This document shows, piece by piece, positions 12,168-24,799 of a stretch of DNA of 64,000 nt. Position 1 is the stretch's first letter. Each line of letters opens with the position of its first letter. Where the stretch lies: contig CM040085.1 of the NCBI GenBank assembly GCA_022496805.1, positions 50,497,811 to 50,561,810 of the forward strand, written 5' to 3'. The position numbers and the translations under genes were made by a program. This DNA comes from Pohlia nutans. Lineage: Eukaryota; Streptophyta; Bryopsida; Bryales; Mniaceae. Under the pieces are notes generated by a model. It searched no databases. It was not told the DNA's origin and saw only the letters and a program-made list of their open reading frames with translations.

Positions 12168-12236
12168 GGTATGGGTCTTAGGTGGAGTGATATGGGTCTT
12201 AGGCGGAGTGATATGGGTCTTAGGTGGGGAAGCATG
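12168..12236. repeat. Tandem repeat, three copies of ~22-24 bp
   Basis: ATGGGTCTTAGGTGGAGTG is repeated three times in a row with one- to three-base differences. Confidence 0.85.
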
Positions 12237-12309
12237 GGCTGGTGTTGACCTTTGAGTCTCTTTCTCTCGTTTTCTCTCTCTCTCCTCTAGGACTCTTTCT
12301 CTCCTTTAG

Positions 12310-13020
12310 TATTTTAGTCGATCACTCTCTAGAGGTTTGAGGACGGAGTATTTTGTTTCTAGATTTGAGATATTAAAGAGTGGTTTTTCTCTTTGTAAGC
12401 TTTCCATAGAGCCATTACTCGCTTTTAGAGGAGTTAGTATGAAGCTATAACTCTTAGTTGAATAAAAAAGGATATGCTGCCATGTTTTCCATGAGCAATA
12501 ACTTTGATTCCATGAGCAGTAACTTTGATTGATCATAACGTTTTGTTCATAGAATTTGAGATAGTCAGATTTGGTGTGTGCTTGTATAGACTAAGTAGCT
12601 TTTCAAAGAGTCATTACATGCTTAATTCTAAGAAATTATGGAGACATGGCTCTTATTTGAGTGATAAAGGGTATCAACTGTCATGAATTATCAAGGGATA
12701 CTATGAGTAGTAACTTTGATTGTGCATAACTTTTTGTACAAATAGTTTGAGATAGATAAATTTGGCGTGTACCTGTATAGGTTAGTTAGCTTTTCAAAGA
12801 GTCATTACATGCTTGATTCCAAGAAAGTGTGAATTTATGGCAACTAGTTGAGTGAAAAAGGGTCAACTGACATGGGTTTTATGAGTAGTAACTTTGATCA
12901 CTCATAGAGTTTAGTACAATATGCTTTAGAAAGTAAGACTTATTTTGTACAGAATTTATGGAAGTAGCTTTCTATAGAACTATTGCGAGTTCTTTTTCAA
13001 GCCAATGTGAGATGGAGGCA
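12310..13020. repeat. Degenerate tandem array, unit ~185 bp
   Basis: The landmark GAGTAGTAACTTTGAT recurs near 12513, 12704 and 12883, followed each time by CATAAC, TTTGAGATAG and then TTTCAAAGAGTCATTACATG-like segments. About three and a half units are recognisable. No coding potential is seen. Confidence 0.75.
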
Positions 13021-14555
13021 CTTCTTTGAATGAAAGTGAGTTTATTCAAGTGTAAATAGAAATTCAAATTGAAGATTACTTTCGGCTTCATCTACTTGGA
13101 AGGCTGAGATTCTATGCAAATATCTGCAAAATTCTATAACAAATTTTTGCACTTGGACAGTGATGTTTATTGATACATAATTGTCCTAAAGTGACGATAA
13201 TGTAGACGTTTAAGTGGATGTTTGACATGTTATCAAAGTCATCATTGTGGACACGAACTGGTCTCATTGAGCATGCATGCCCCACTTTAGAAACGCCCAC
13301 CTCAATGTCGTCGTAGATATCACATTGAATGTGCCATGTATTTGTAGATGCCTCCTCCAACATTGAATATGACTATTGTACCTCACCTCTCCATTACCAT
13401 TGTTGTTGCAAACAACATGAGAGATGTTCTACAAAATGCACATACATTGACAAAAACATGTGGAATAACAATTAATCTCTATAATGTTGTTAGGACATGA
13501 CATTTCATGATACGTTATACACGATTCACTAAACATCATGTACATCAAATTTAGGGTTTACAATCACAAATACGTATTTACGCGTAAACATATTTCATTG
13601 CAACGTCAAAATTAGTCATATCTTTATTGTTTGTGCGGAAGACATATCGTTCTCATTTGCAAAAACTACATAGTGCATAGAATAAAACCATACGTGGCGT
13701 GGGTCCACGAATTGGTCCATATATACTACTTCTGCAACCTCACTTACTCCACCACATAACACAGTGTTATGTGATTCATCGTTGAATGCATCCCTAGTAA
13801 CATTTTCATCGCTCCAAAAGCGGTTGCTCGCTATCAGTGCTGCACTAAAACCAGTACGTACCTCAGTGTACCTGTCCTATATAATCCTTGCAACTTTGTA
13901 CATAGAAAACACCCCAATTTCATACATCCAAGTCAAAAAGATTTGCAACAACATGCTCCACCCCTAAACCTGACAAAAGATTGAATGTTTCATACATTGA
14001 AATTGCCAATTTTAATAATCAATATGATTCAAATTATAGTTCACTTAGGAAAAACATATGCTATCATTGCCTATGTCTTGGTAAAGATTCGTAGAACCCT
14101 AATCCACTAGTGGATATATTAATAATGTTTTGCTAGTGACACTAGAAGAATAGTGGGATTCTATGACTGGTTGTTATACGACTAGTTGACTACAACTAGT
14201 TGGGAAATTCATTTAAATTATTTAAATTGATTTTTCTTAATTGTTAATTGAAAAAATCGACAATAATTGTTCTTACAACTAGTGCACTCAGTCATATGAC
14301 TACTGCAATTGGCAAAACGACTATCTCGTATAAATTGGTCATCAATACTAGTACAAATATGATATTTGGTGTAAGCATTATTCTTATAGTTATGGGTAAG
14401 ACTATAGGTATAATTAATGTTGATGTCTTCCTTTCATCCTTTAGAGACCTATTTTTCTACATTATACTGTACACCAGAATGAATCAACTATGTAATTTAT
14501 TACCTAAATTGTCCAAATTAGCAAGTTTTTTTCATTGCTACAATGTATGTCATCA
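13021..14555. other. No gene seen
   Basis: AT-rich DNA. Short ORFs (up to 116 codons at 14248-14598) have low-complexity composition and no recognisable motif. Confidence 0.55.
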
Positions 14556-14559
14556 AAAA

Positions 14560-14891
14560 ATGCTAAAAATGTCCAAAACTCGCTACAAAAAAAAATAGCT
14601 CCCACTTGTAATGATTTTGTCCAAAAAAAAAACCAAATTTTATTGATTTTTTTTTTCGTATACAAAAATTCCTGCATGATCAACTGCAAAATAAATTGGT
14701 TTTTTTTAAACCGCTAAATGTATCCAAAGTCTGCTGCGAAAAAATACAACTTCCAGCCATCATGTTTTTGTCCCAAAATTAAATTAAATTAAATTTTTTC
14801 TACATACATAAAAAAATCTTGTATGATCTACTGCAAAAAAATTGGTTTTTTAAAATTTTAAAACCGCGAAAAATGTCCAAAGTCCTCTGCG

Positions 14892-14928
<37 letters not shown>

Positions 14929-15000
14929 CTAGCCATCACAATTTTGTCAAATAAGAAACATTGGTCAATTTTTCAAAATATTTTTCGATATATACAAAAA
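14560..15000. repeat. AT-rich tandem array, ~150-165 bp unit, with a long poly-A run
   Basis: Three units share the series CCAAAGTC-CTGCGAAAAA, CCATCA-TTTTGTCC and TGATC-ACTGCAAAA. The third unit contains an uninterrupted A run of roughly 36 bases near 14889-14924. Confidence 0.75.
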
Positions 15001-15689
15001 AACCAAGATTGTAATAAAAAATTTGAGATATATTTTTTAATATGGCAAGCAAATCTCCAATGACAATGTAAATTTATAATTAACAAAAACTTCCAATCTC
15101 TTGCACAAGCAATTTGACGTAGTGTGTTGGTTTAATACAAGTGTTTCTAGATAGAAGATCAAGGGTTCAAATTTAGTTGCTGTCATTGGGGCTTGGGTGG
15201 ACCCTAGGCAGGCCCTGAAATTTCAAAGTAGCCTTGAAATTTCGGACAAGCATAGATTTTTTTCTTGTCCAAATTGGAAAAAATGTTCTAAGTCATTTAG
15301 TTGGTCATTTAGTCATACGATTAGGCACACTCGTACTTTAAACTGGTCCGTAATGGCTATAATACTATTTTCCCTATAATTTACTAAATTTAGCCATTTA
15401 CCAAAGAAAGACTAAAAATCCAATTATATTTTTCAATCAACAAATCCTATTTTGTTAGAGTGTGAAAAACAAAACTGCACACAACTCTTGGATATCAGAA
15501 GGGACATACAATCAAATGTCTATGACGTCAATATAGATGTTCAAAACAACGTCATGGACGTCACTTTGGACGCTCCACAATGCACTGGCATTTCAACGAA
15601 TGTCTACTAATAGCCCAATACATTTGAAACATTGTACTAACATACAATCTATTGTAGGCATCTTTGTTCTCACGGTGACACGATATGTT
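15001..15689. other. No gene seen
   Basis: AT-rich spacer. It contains several GACGTCA-type sites near 15520-15565 but no supportable gene. Confidence 0.5.
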
Positions 15690-18256
15690 ACATTGCATCT
15701 GCTTCCATGTCATATCCACTATATGAGGTACACGGGTGCAAAAACGCTTGACCCCTAGGCATTTCAGCAAGAGCATCAACAATCTTCTTTTCGTCTTGTG
15801 ATTGCAAGGCTCTCTTTAGATTCAAATTGTGTTTTGAAGGGCCTATTCCTGATGTCCCGCCACACAAGTATGAACAGTAGTTGGTCATTTGTATGAAGGC
15901 GCAAGCCCAATCGTCGATGGTAGCAACAAAGAGGTCCGATCCTCGATTTCTTGATGACTGCAACCATTTGTTGTGAACAGTATCAACAAAATTGCAAGTT
16001 GGGATGTCCGCGAGTTCCTCCGGAGTAAGGTTCTGAATAAAGAAGGAGAGAAAATTAAGATGAAATAGACGACACTACCAATTCGGGTTCAGCTCACAAT
16101 CCCTTTAGGTGGTCGTAAAATGCTTAGTATTTATAAAACATGAACAACACCAACCAAACCCCCTCTAGTTCTCTGATTGCATCTTCAGTTGCTGCTCCTG
16201 AGGAATACCACCACGCTTGAAGATCTTGATACATCAGATCTGCTTCCGCCATAGACTTAGCATCATTGTACTGCCTCCAGAGCTTGATGTATTGGTCGCG
16301 GAAGTGTTTGCGATGAGCTTCTCTGTATGCTTGTGCATGTTAGTAGACCAATGAAATAAGCAAGTCCTCTCCCGGTCGACCATCACCACGGATGGGTCTC
16401 CAAATCCATAAACAATGGGTACCGCCTTAAAATTTGTTTGTGCACTGTCGCACATGAAGCCTTTGAAATTAGGGTGAGGAACACCATTCCTAGCCATCAC
16501 CTTGTTGAGACACTTCCAGAAAATCACTTGACCATCCGTACTTTCCGACTTCATGTCACATACCGCAATTGTCATGACCTTGCAATACGTGGAATTGTAC
16601 ACGTGACAGGCCAAGGTTGTCCACAGTTTTACCCGCTCCACGTGGTCGAACATAACGAAACAATTTTGTAAGTCGCTTCCAAGTTGCATTTGCCGGACGA
16701 GGTCAACGCCACTACCGGGACCGTCCACGAGCATCTTGAACAGGTACACTTTGTCTTGCCCGTGTGCTGAAAAGATGCTGTTGTAGATGTACTCCATCTT
16801 TGCCACCTTTATTTCAAGAATCCAATCAATTTCTCCTTTTCCTTTGGCGGTCGCACAGAATGAAGCGATGATATTTCAAACTTTTGGAGAACTAAGCATG
16901 CGGAACTTGTTTATGACCTCATCTAATTCCGGCGTGCGCAGCATCTCCTTTGGACCTGGCCCGGGGTGGACTAAAAAGGTGTCCATAAACTCTTTGCTAG
17001 CTGCCAATGCATTTGCAAAGTTCTTTGCCGTTGGTGTCTTCTCAACTTCTAATGCAATCAAGCCGGTGATCGTTTCAAGAGATTTAGAGCATTAGCCAGT
17101 GGCAACTGGTTGGCGATGGTGTCCTAAATGAATGCATGCTCTCGACCTACCTACCACATTGAGCACATAATAGATATGCCTTGTACAAATAGCATGACAA
17201 GACGGAATCGATTTGCAGACTTTGCAAACCAAAGAGGACTCTAATCGTGGGCCCAATCCTACATAGAATGGACTCTAACTCGTACCCGTCCATTCCGTCT
17301 TGTTCTTCTTGGAAGAGCGTTTTAGGTAATCACACTCAACATTTTCACAAATGAGGTGGCCCCGCACCCTGACCTTCTAAACTTCAGCCCTAGATTATTG
17401 TGGATATTAGACATAAGGGTGCGCATCCAGGCGTGACTGTCAAACCAGTTGTCCATTCTTTCCATGCTCTTGGCACTAGAGGAATGAACACTCCCTCGAT
17501 ACGGTGGCGATTTAAACACAATGTCTCCATCAAAGGATAGAAGCAGAAACTGCACCTTCTGATATCGGATGGCGTCAAAATCAATCTGGGCAAGTTTGTT
17601 TCGACATCCCGGAATGCTAGACACTTTTTGAGACATTGCATGACACTGAGACATTCTGAAGAGGTAGGATATAGAGGAGGTTGAGACAAAGATGAGGAGG
17701 ACGGACTGTTACTTGGTGTGTAAAAATGTAGTTGGTTAGCTATAGGATATGGAATCAGAGACTTTTCATCGATGTATCTAGACTTTGCAGGTGTCTCTCC
17801 TTCCGATTCACTAGAGAGTTCTATGTTTGGAAGGAGATGCTCATGTTTTACCTTACAAAGATTTAAGATAATCTCAGTTGCTGAACAAGTAGATTGGGAC
17901 GTTTGGAAACACTGTGTGGAGCGAAGTGGAGCTTCTATAGTAGAGGTATCAGAGTGGTTAACCTGAATCTCTGTGGATGTTGCTAACAGCGATGGTGTCA
18001 TACCATACACTCTATATCGACCACGGTGGAGGAGCCAGTAGAACCCATCTCGATCTTCTCATCTAGCCTGCATGGCTGCCTCTTTCACTAACCTATAATT
18101 CTCTAAAACTTCTTCTGTCAACATGCTAGATGTTTCTGCAATTCCAAAACGTATGGAAAGGAGATTAGCAGGGACCCTCACATAACCCTCATCTCCTACC
18201 AAAACAACTAAAGGGACTTCATCACCTTTGAAATGAATTGAAGCCATTCTGAACAC
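15690..18256 (-). pseudogene. MULE-like transposase, broken, copy with N-terminal zinc-finger region
   Basis: Reading right to left, an N-terminal segment (start near 18244, MASIHFKGDEVPLVVLVG) is followed by a Ser-rich linker. A Cys/His-rich region near 17350-17100 reads HLICENVECDYL, LVCKVCKS and ACIHLGHH, the kind of zinc-binding N-terminus found on Mutator-like transposases. The DDE core at 16806-16234 has FDHVERVK, GFMCDSAQTNF and CLFHWSTNMHKHT. Downstream, an exon after the acceptor near 16033 reads LADIPTCNF and HNKWLQSS and ends near 15690. Damage: TGA after AMQAR near 18060, several frameshifts (around 17530, 17350 and 16290), and loss of the FWHF-QWGGFM segment and the SWIM finger. 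The family call rests on the D, D and C-x2-H-W arrangement and on similarity to the copies at 35 and 44 kb. Confidence 0.7.
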
Positions 18257-18369
18257 GGAAGGATGTTTGCAAAGTCACGAGAACAAGTAGGATATGGAGA
18301 AGAAAGTTTCCGTACATATTATGTGATCACAAAGAACTGTCGCGAACGCAACGGCTGGTGATTCTGACA

Positions 18370-18554
18370 TTCCAACCTCTAGGAGGAGTTTAACTTGGAT
18401 TGGCATCATTAAAATTGGATTGAAGAGTAGACTTGATTTTCTATTGGAAAATAATTTTAATTAGTTCAAGAAATTATTTTTTGGCCTCGAGCAACCCCTT
18501 AAAAAAGGGCAGGTCCTAGACCACAAAATGGTCTCTTGGGCTCTTAGGGATTAA
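18370..18554. repeat. Dispersed repeat, second copy at 51355-51533
   Basis: About 180 bp are shared with 51355-51533, from CTAGGAGGAGTTT through CACAAAATGGTCTCTTGGGC to GGGATTAA. The right end looks like the TTAA-flanked termini of the piggyBac-type MITEs elsewhere in the window, so this is probably a truncated member. Confidence 0.7.
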
Positions 18555-19321
18555 CCCATAATGGACCGTAAGGCCCCCACGAGGCTTTTAGAACTAGAAA
18601 ATTAGGAAATTCGAGTTGTTGGGCTGTGAATTGTTGAGCGAGCAACAATGAGATCCTGTTTCTTTTTAACATTTGAATTTGTAGCTACTTCCCGATTGGA
18701 AATTCATGAAGTATGCGATTTTTGGTGATTTCTTTGAGCTGCAAGGAGGCTATTTGGAAGTCGCTTCAGATCATCATATCTTCTTCTTCACACCTCCACA
18801 TTACGTGAATTTTTTTTTCACATATTCAAAATGATGAACCCTACATAGTTCAGATTTTTTGGAGCACTTTCAAACAATCCAATTTCAGCATATGTACAAA
18901 ATACCCCAAATGTGTTCCATCAATCTTTTGAACAGTGGCAATTTATGAAAATTTGTACGATGTTGTTGATGTTTTTTCCATACAAAAGCTACATAAGTCT
19001 TTTTTCATTTCAGTAGTGCCGATCATCTAAAGAACCCCACACCAATGAGGAATTGAGCTTGTTATTAGAGCTAGCCAAGAAAACAAGAGCAAAATCGCAT
19101 ATTAAGAAACATCCTCATAGTGTCAGCGTAGTTGATGCTAATCCAAGCTATCTTAAAAATACTTTTCCAACGATATATCACACGCTCCTAATTTATTAAA
19201 ATTGCAATCGTAAATCAAAAAAGAAAAATCTATAGTCATTAAGCAATTGCAGAACAGGTTTGTCAAAAGAACCGCCGCCGATTTTGGCTGCGGTTTTTTT
19301 TTACCCTGTTTTCTACTAGTG
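18555..19321. other. No gene; right end of a CACTA-like element at its edge
   Basis: The stretch ends in CCCTGTTTTCTACTAGTG (19304-19321), which resembles a CACTA right terminus. Half of the CCTTTCCAACG-ATATxxCACGC hairpin motif lies near 19155-19190. No matching left end was found, so the element is partial. Confidence 0.45.
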
Positions 19322-20963
19322 TATATGATGCAGTATCGTGGAGATCAAGATCGCGTGTTCTAGGGGCGTCACAATGTAAAAGGAACCTTTGACCTCATGT
19401 TGGTGGACTACCAAGAGGACTTACGCGTCCCAACTGTATCATACCCTTCCAACGCGGTCCTACGTTAGAACAAGTTTGTGCTCGCCAATTTTGCAGCCAT
19501 TTTTGATTTCGCAAATAACCACCTTCAAGACGATGGAGCCATCGTCGTCATCCTCTCTTACAACGTGACAGCGAAGTCAGCCGTTCTCGGTTATGCGGAA
19601 ACTTACGGCTTTGAGGAACGGAATTGGGTGTGTCTGAACCATTTTCATTTATGATATCCGGCCAATGAGTAGTTGATGGTACGTTATTCCTTGGGTCATC
19701 TATCAAACTCTATAGTTTCTTTGATCTCTTTTAGCTATGTCATTGACTACATTGAAATGTGCCTTTTGTTTTGTCTTGTAATGTTTCAGACGTAGAGATT
19801 TGGAGCCTACCTTTTGGTGAAGAAGAAGGGCTCCAACTTTAATTTTATTCGTTTGCAAAAAAAGCAAAGGCTTTTGGCAAGTTCTCAGTTGAGGTTGCTC
19901 TAAACCAGGAGACATTGTTGTTGACTGCAACGATATGACTAGTACCTTTTATTCAAACTGTTTGTGTTGAATTCATTGCTTTTTGTTGATGTGATTCTTT
20001 ATGTATATAGAAAATATTCTTATGAACACTATAACAAAACATGGTGAAATAAAACCGCACTCAAAATTGATTGTAATTCTTTTTGCCACGTTTTTGTGCA
20101 TGCGCGCGTAGTGGGCTGTTAGCTTCTTTTGCAATTTTTGACTACAATTTTTAGAATTTTGGGGCGTGTAATATACCGTTGAAGAGGTATTGAAAATACC
20201 TTTCCAATGGTATATTACACGCTCCAAATTTCCAAAAATTGCAATCAAAAATTGCAAAAAACAGTGGTTGCGCGTGTAGTGGGCCTTCACAAAAACGTGG
20301 CAAAAAGAAACGTAGTCAATTTTGAGTGCGGTTTTTTTTATCATGTTTTGTTATAGTGGAACTCTGTATGTGTGTTCCAGGCGCTTCCATTCATGGATGT
20401 AGAAACATCAACCGCCACATTGTGGCTTCGGAGGAGGACAAAGCTATATATGATGCACTCATTGCTCCTCTTGTGTGTGCAAAGGCTAGCTCCTCTTCAC
20501 CACAGCCTCCGGCATTGAAGCGCTCTCAAGATTCGGACACCATGGAGATCATTCCGACGCTATCAAGAGAAGATGCCAAAGTAAGTAAGTTTGTTTGAAT
20601 TGGAATTAGCGCTCTACATGATGATGACAATGATATGCACGTCATAATACTAATGCATTTCCTATGTTTTATAGACCTTCAATCGGAATGAGCCCTCCTC
20701 GACACAATCCCTTCTTTCCTGCCCGCGGTTTCTTCCTAAGTCCACCAAAACCCTTTGAGCTCCCCGTGTACGTGGAGCCCTTCGCAAGGGCATTTTCAGA
20801 GCATAGTCTTGATGACGTGGAGATGACAGAGGGAGCTATTGATACTGGTGTTTCACGGTTCATGGATGTAGAAGCTGCAGAGTCTTCTCGCACACATAGT
20901 TCTAGCTCTTTGTCTAGGATTTTGTATTCTAGACATGAGGACTCATGTGATGCTTCTTCATAG
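19322..20963 (+). pseudogene. Methyltransferase-like gene, C-terminal half only (copy 2)
   Basis: This corresponds to exons 7-10 of copy 1. The first segment (19322-19680) reads FDLMLVDYQED, then FDFANNHLQDDGAIVVI and VLGYAETYGFE, matching copy 1 residue for residue over the methyltransferase core; the motif IV position is DYQE. A second segment begins after an acceptor near 19789. The third starts at about 20379 and reads GASIHGCRNINRHIVASEED, the SAM-binding side. The last exon (about 20673-20963) ends with FFPARGFFLSPPKPF and an acidic Ser-rich tail. In-frame stops near 19362, 19468 and 19652 show it is dead. The N-terminal ParB-like half is absent and the left boundary is a CACTA-like end. 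Confidence 0.72.
20027..20358. mobile_element. CACTA-type MITE, 332 bp, TSD GAA
   Basis: It starts CACTATAACAAAACATG and ends with the inverse, CATGTTTTGTTATAGTG. Terminal similarity covers about 43 bp. GAA directly precedes and follows it, the 3-bp duplication typical of CACTA (EnSpm) elements. The centre is a second inverted repeat, GTGTAATATACCGTTG against its complement, which also occurs in the array at 42.3-43.9 kb. It sits in an intron position of methyltransferase copy 2. Confidence 0.88.
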
Positions 20964-20999
20964 AGGAGTCCATTATGTATTTCTTTATTTTTTATGACT

Positions 21000-21025
21000 G
21001 GTAGTGAGACTAAAAGGGCTACTAT
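21000..21025 (+). promoter_or_regulatory. Conserved 3' hairpin, copy 2
   Basis: GTAGT and ACTAT pair (one G-U) around GAGACTAAAAGGGCT, 37 bp after the stop codon of methyltransferase copy 2. The loop is identical to the copies at 5578 and 37342 except for one base near the stem. Confidence 0.75.
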
Positions 21026-21244
21026 TCTTGATTCTTTCCATCCGTATTATTCTTCACACCATTTTCTCTTGTTCTATTTGATCTCTTCGAATTGTTCTTT
21101 TTATTGTTGTTTTTCTATTATCCATGTTCAATCTCTATAGAATGTGTTATCCCTAAACCGAATTTTAATTGTATTTTGTACGGATCTATTATCCAGAATA
21201 ATAAATTCCTACACTACATGCCCAAATACTCCCTAATCCCTAGA

Positions 21245-21365
21245 TCCTAGTTCCACGGTCGTAGGTATTTTCAAAAAAAAATAATCAAATAAAATCTCCT
21301 TAAATCCTAAGCTCTCAGGCTCTTAGGCTCTTCTACTCCCGCTCCTAGGCTCACATGCTAGCAAT
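21245..21365 (+). mobile_element. Right terminus of methyltransferase element, copy 2
   Basis: CCACGGTCGTAGGTATTTTC is followed by A-rich DNA, GCTCTCAGGCTCTTAGGCTC and CGCTCCTAGGCTCACATGC, ending in TAGCA. It is very close to the inverted terminus at 38603-38830 and similar to 5881-6003. Confidence 0.75.
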
Positions 21366-21439
21366 CTCCATTTATAGATGTTGGATGCACTATGTATACA
21401 ATACATGAACCAGTACTGCATCCATTGTTGGGTGTTTTT

Positions 21440-22960
21440 ACGGTAGGACAACGATTTTGCACGAAATACAAATGTACAATATGTAAAGCACTTGCCATTG
21501 CTGCGCAAGTTTGAGTTGGAATGATAGACGAGATATAGGGTGTTTGAAAAAACGGAAGCTAATATCGCTATGATTGATCGAAGAATTCACTATAACAAGG
21601 TCTATCAAGAAAAGGAGGTGGTACGACCATTTGTGGCTTTGCGTAAGGATGGAATATGTGCCCCTCAACTGGTCAGCTGTATCAACGCCGCACATATTTT
21701 GTGTGTATTGTAGATGCACTGGGACAATTAGTATTTTTTTCCCTTTTTCCACCTAGTTTTATGATAACATATTATTTTGTGCTAAACGAGGAAGTGGCTT
21801 CCGCATGAATAGTAAGGCCATATTTGTTATTTTGAGACTTTTCGCAGATTTTGAGATGGAATGTTAGTTTTCAAAAATTCATTTTAAAAATAGCAATTGA
21901 AACCAAAAAAAGTAATGCTCAAATAGTGATTCTGTATTGAAATTCTGAAAGTTGGTTTGTTACCTATTTATAAAAAAAACTAGTAAAGAGATAAAACGAT
22001 TTATCTTTGAGTTGAGGATAAAAATGAGACTGAAAAAAGTCTTGATATAACGAATATGGCCTATTAGACAACAACACATTTTTCTTGACTTTCCACAAGG
22101 CGCATGAATCTCTCCCTGATCTATGCATACAGTGATTGAGCCATTCCACGTCCTTATTCGTAACGGATTTAGTAAACATTGATTTGGAAGGTATTTCTTG
22201 TCTGATGGCAATGTGCCAGTTGCTATAATACCAATATCTAATAAATCTAGAAACAATGGCATTGATAAAAAAAAATTGTATGTAGTGACAATGTGACCTA
22301 CACCGCCCAAGTCCTTCATTAGATCCTTCACAACATTGTGCCCCTAGAAACCTAATTCTTTTCCACTACCAATTCCTTCTTCTTGGGGTTCCACCTCATC
22401 ACCAATTCCAATGTCTAGTTCTCCGTTATGGGGATTTCCGGTCTTGCTATAATAATTATAAAAATTCCAAATGTATTTTGATATCGAGTCCGCCAGGGCC
22501 CATGCCTTTATTCCAAATCTAACAGGCTTATTTGGCATGTGTTGTTGCACTAAACAATATTTTTCCTTATATCGTATCATTGATTCGACTATTGTTAGCT
22601 GTTGATTCAACGCCCACATGTTCTTGCATCTATCTCTAATGCAATCAAGAAACCATCTTACTTTATTGAGTTTGTCGTAAAAAGGGCAATCTTGATCCAC
22701 CTTGTCCAAATGTGGATCTAACACACATACATCTAGTGATCACATCATAACAATCCCTAGTCATCATTTGGAAAATGATAAGACATTGGAAAAACTACTC
22801 ATCTTTTGACTAATCTAATCGAGTAGATAGCAATCTTTTCAAACCCATATATATGCATGAACCTAAGCAAGCTTTGAATTTGTCAAGACTTAGGGGCACT
22901 ATGAGCACTTTGACCGTGTGACCGGTCAACGGGTCATAATATTGAGTTGAGAGGTGGGGT
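21440..22960 (-). pseudogene. piggyBac-type (PGBD, DDE_Tnp_1_7) transposase relic
   Basis: From high to low coordinate: LSLDKFKACLGSCIYMGLKR near 22890-22830 (N-terminal helical part); ESMIRYKEKYCLVQQHMPNK and KPVRFGIKAWALAD at 22600-22480; VVKDLMKDLGGVGHIVTTYN and LLDIGIIATGTLPSDKK near 22320-22190; and YTQNMCGVDTADQLRGTYSI near 21700. These are the hallmarks of piggyBac transposases. The usual catalytic Asp positions read IVES (for IDES) and TYNFF (for DNFF), so two acidic residues are lost; the GVD Asp remains. The frame is broken and a MITE at 21815-22062 splits it. It is not an active gene. Confidence 0.8.
21815..22062. mobile_element. Harbinger/Tourist-like MITE, 248 bp
   Basis: AGGCCATATTTGTTA at the left end mirrors TAACGAATATGGCCT at the right. 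Inward similarity covers GAGACTTTTCGCAG. It belongs to the same family as 9868-10316, including a decayed palindrome near 22001-22023. It is inserted in the piggyBac relic. Flanking TAA and TAT are close but not identical. Confidence 0.7.
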
Positions 22961-22969
22961 CCTAAATAG

Positions 22970-23545
22970 ACCAAGCAATGGACACCTATGAAATGGGGGA
23001 ATGGAATGTACTCATTGGTCACGGCAATGAAAGAATAGATGCAATGCAAAAATTGGCCAATTTGACCTCTGCAAAAGAGGGGCAGCACAAATGAGAATAC
23101 CAATTGAACATCAAAACATCGAAATTACATAAATCCAACACAATTAATCCTAAAGTACCCATAGAACTTCAAAGTGGGGAGTAATTGGCCAAATAATTAG
23201 CCCAAGAGGGAATTTTGCGCCCTCGATGGAAGATGACAGCACAAATCATAATGCTAGAAATAAGCCCCAAAAATACTAAAATGCCATGAATTCAACACAA
23301 GTAACCCTAGGTACTAAAAGTACCTCAAATGGGGTCTAAATGGTCAAATAATGAGCACAAGAGGTGATTTTGCACCCTCAATAGAAAATGACAGCACAAA
23401 ACATAATGTTAAATGAACCTAAAAACACCAAAATACCATAAATTCAACACAATTAACCCTAGGTACTCAAAGTGCCTCAAATGGGGTCTAATTGGTCAAA
23501 TAATTAGCATAAGAAGGAGTTTTGCACCCTCAACAACCACACTTG
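22970..23545. repeat. Tandem array, unit ~154 bp, three to four copies
   Basis: Landmarks AATTCAACACAA and CTAATTGGTCAAATAATTAG recur near 23128, 23289 and 23441. Each unit also has TGCACCCTCAATAGAAAATG followed by ACAGCACAAA. A diverged first unit overlaps the N-terminal side of the piggyBac relic. Confidence 0.8.
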
Positions 23546-24469
23546 CAACCAATTGTCTAATCACTCTTAGGGCCAAGCCCGGTGTAAATTCGGCAGCGCT
23601 TCCGCGCTATGCCAATCATCGGGCTTACAATTTCTCAACACTATCTCACAATCCAAAAGAATGAACAACAACCAAGTTAAATCAAATACCAATCACTTGA
23701 ATGAATGCACAAGGCACTTGCAATTTGGGGATCCAAAAAAGGCAATTATAATCGCTATTCAATGTTACAAACATTCCTAACACTCTGTTTAAGCCAATTC
23801 ACCTCAAGTTTGTACGAAGTTGGAAAAGAGGGAGGTGATACAGCCCTCCCTCCGTAATGTCCCTCTGTCAATCCTCCGTAATATCACACAAAGGAGACAG
23901 GGGTGATTCCAATTTTCTCCACCGTGGTTGCAGGTGATCTCTCTCGTCCTGGTCACCACAGCGCTTGCGCCGGTGCAGCTGCTCTCCCTCATCGTAGGTG
24001 CCACACACCCGCGTCAGCGTCGTCGCCGCTGAATCCTCTCCGTCGCCGCTCACTGCCACGGTGCTTCTTCCTCGCTCACAGCAGCTAGCTCCTATACGCC
24101 GCGACCTTCGCCCTAATCTTGACTCTGCCACCCCAACACTCTAACATGATCTAGTTGCTACCTAGCTCGCTACTACTTCGACAAAAACACAACCCTGATC
24201 TAATTCTCTAGTTTTCTCTACCGACAGGGCTCTGCCTTCCTTCTCCCAAACTCTCTCTAACGGCAAATAACTACTACCTAAATACTACACAAGAGAGGGT
24301 TTGAATCCTGAATCCAAACTTCATCCATCCAACAACTCACCCATCTAAAATCCTACTCTCGCTAAACCCCTTTTTACTCCTAGTTAGCCATGAGTCAATC
24401 CTAGCTATAAAACTAGCATTTGACATAATCCTAAAGTATACTACGCCAAAACTCTATTAAGAGCACCAC
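23546..24469. other. No supportable gene
   Basis: A GC-richer patch at 23870-24130 carries short overlapping ORFs on both strands with Arg/Ser-rich composition and no recognised domain. The remainder is AT-rich. Confidence 0.45.
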
Positions 24470-24799
24470 TTAACCCCTAAACGTCCCAGCGTCCAGAAAT
24501 TGGATCACGAACAGATTCAAAGCCTTGCAACTTTCTCATACAACCTCGGATGACTTTCATCCAAGTCACCTTTGTAAGTCTATTAAATTCTCTACCGATT
24601 ACTATAAATCACTTGAGATAGGGAGCTGTTGATAATATTAAAGAGGCCTCCAACTACAAGTGTGTCAAATTTGTTGGGTAGATTTTATGCTTGCAATGGT
24701 CCTCTTATGTACGCCTCATGTACATGTGAGCCATGCTAATATCTATTTTTGAGGCTATCATCTATTTGTGTTCAAAGGGCTGGTACGTTTAGGGATTAA
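24470..24799. mobile_element. piggyBac-type MITE flanked by TTAA
   Basis: TTAA then CCCCTAAACGTCCCAG on the left; GTACGTTTAGGGA then TTAA on the right. A TTAA duplication with a CCC-start terminus is diagnostic of piggyBac-like elements. The right end is more diverged than the left. Confidence 0.68.

Noticed and set aside
14889..14924. Poly-A run as the tail of a LINE or SINE
   Set aside because: It lies within a tandem array whose other units have shorter A runs at the same place; no RT or SINE promoter boxes were seen.
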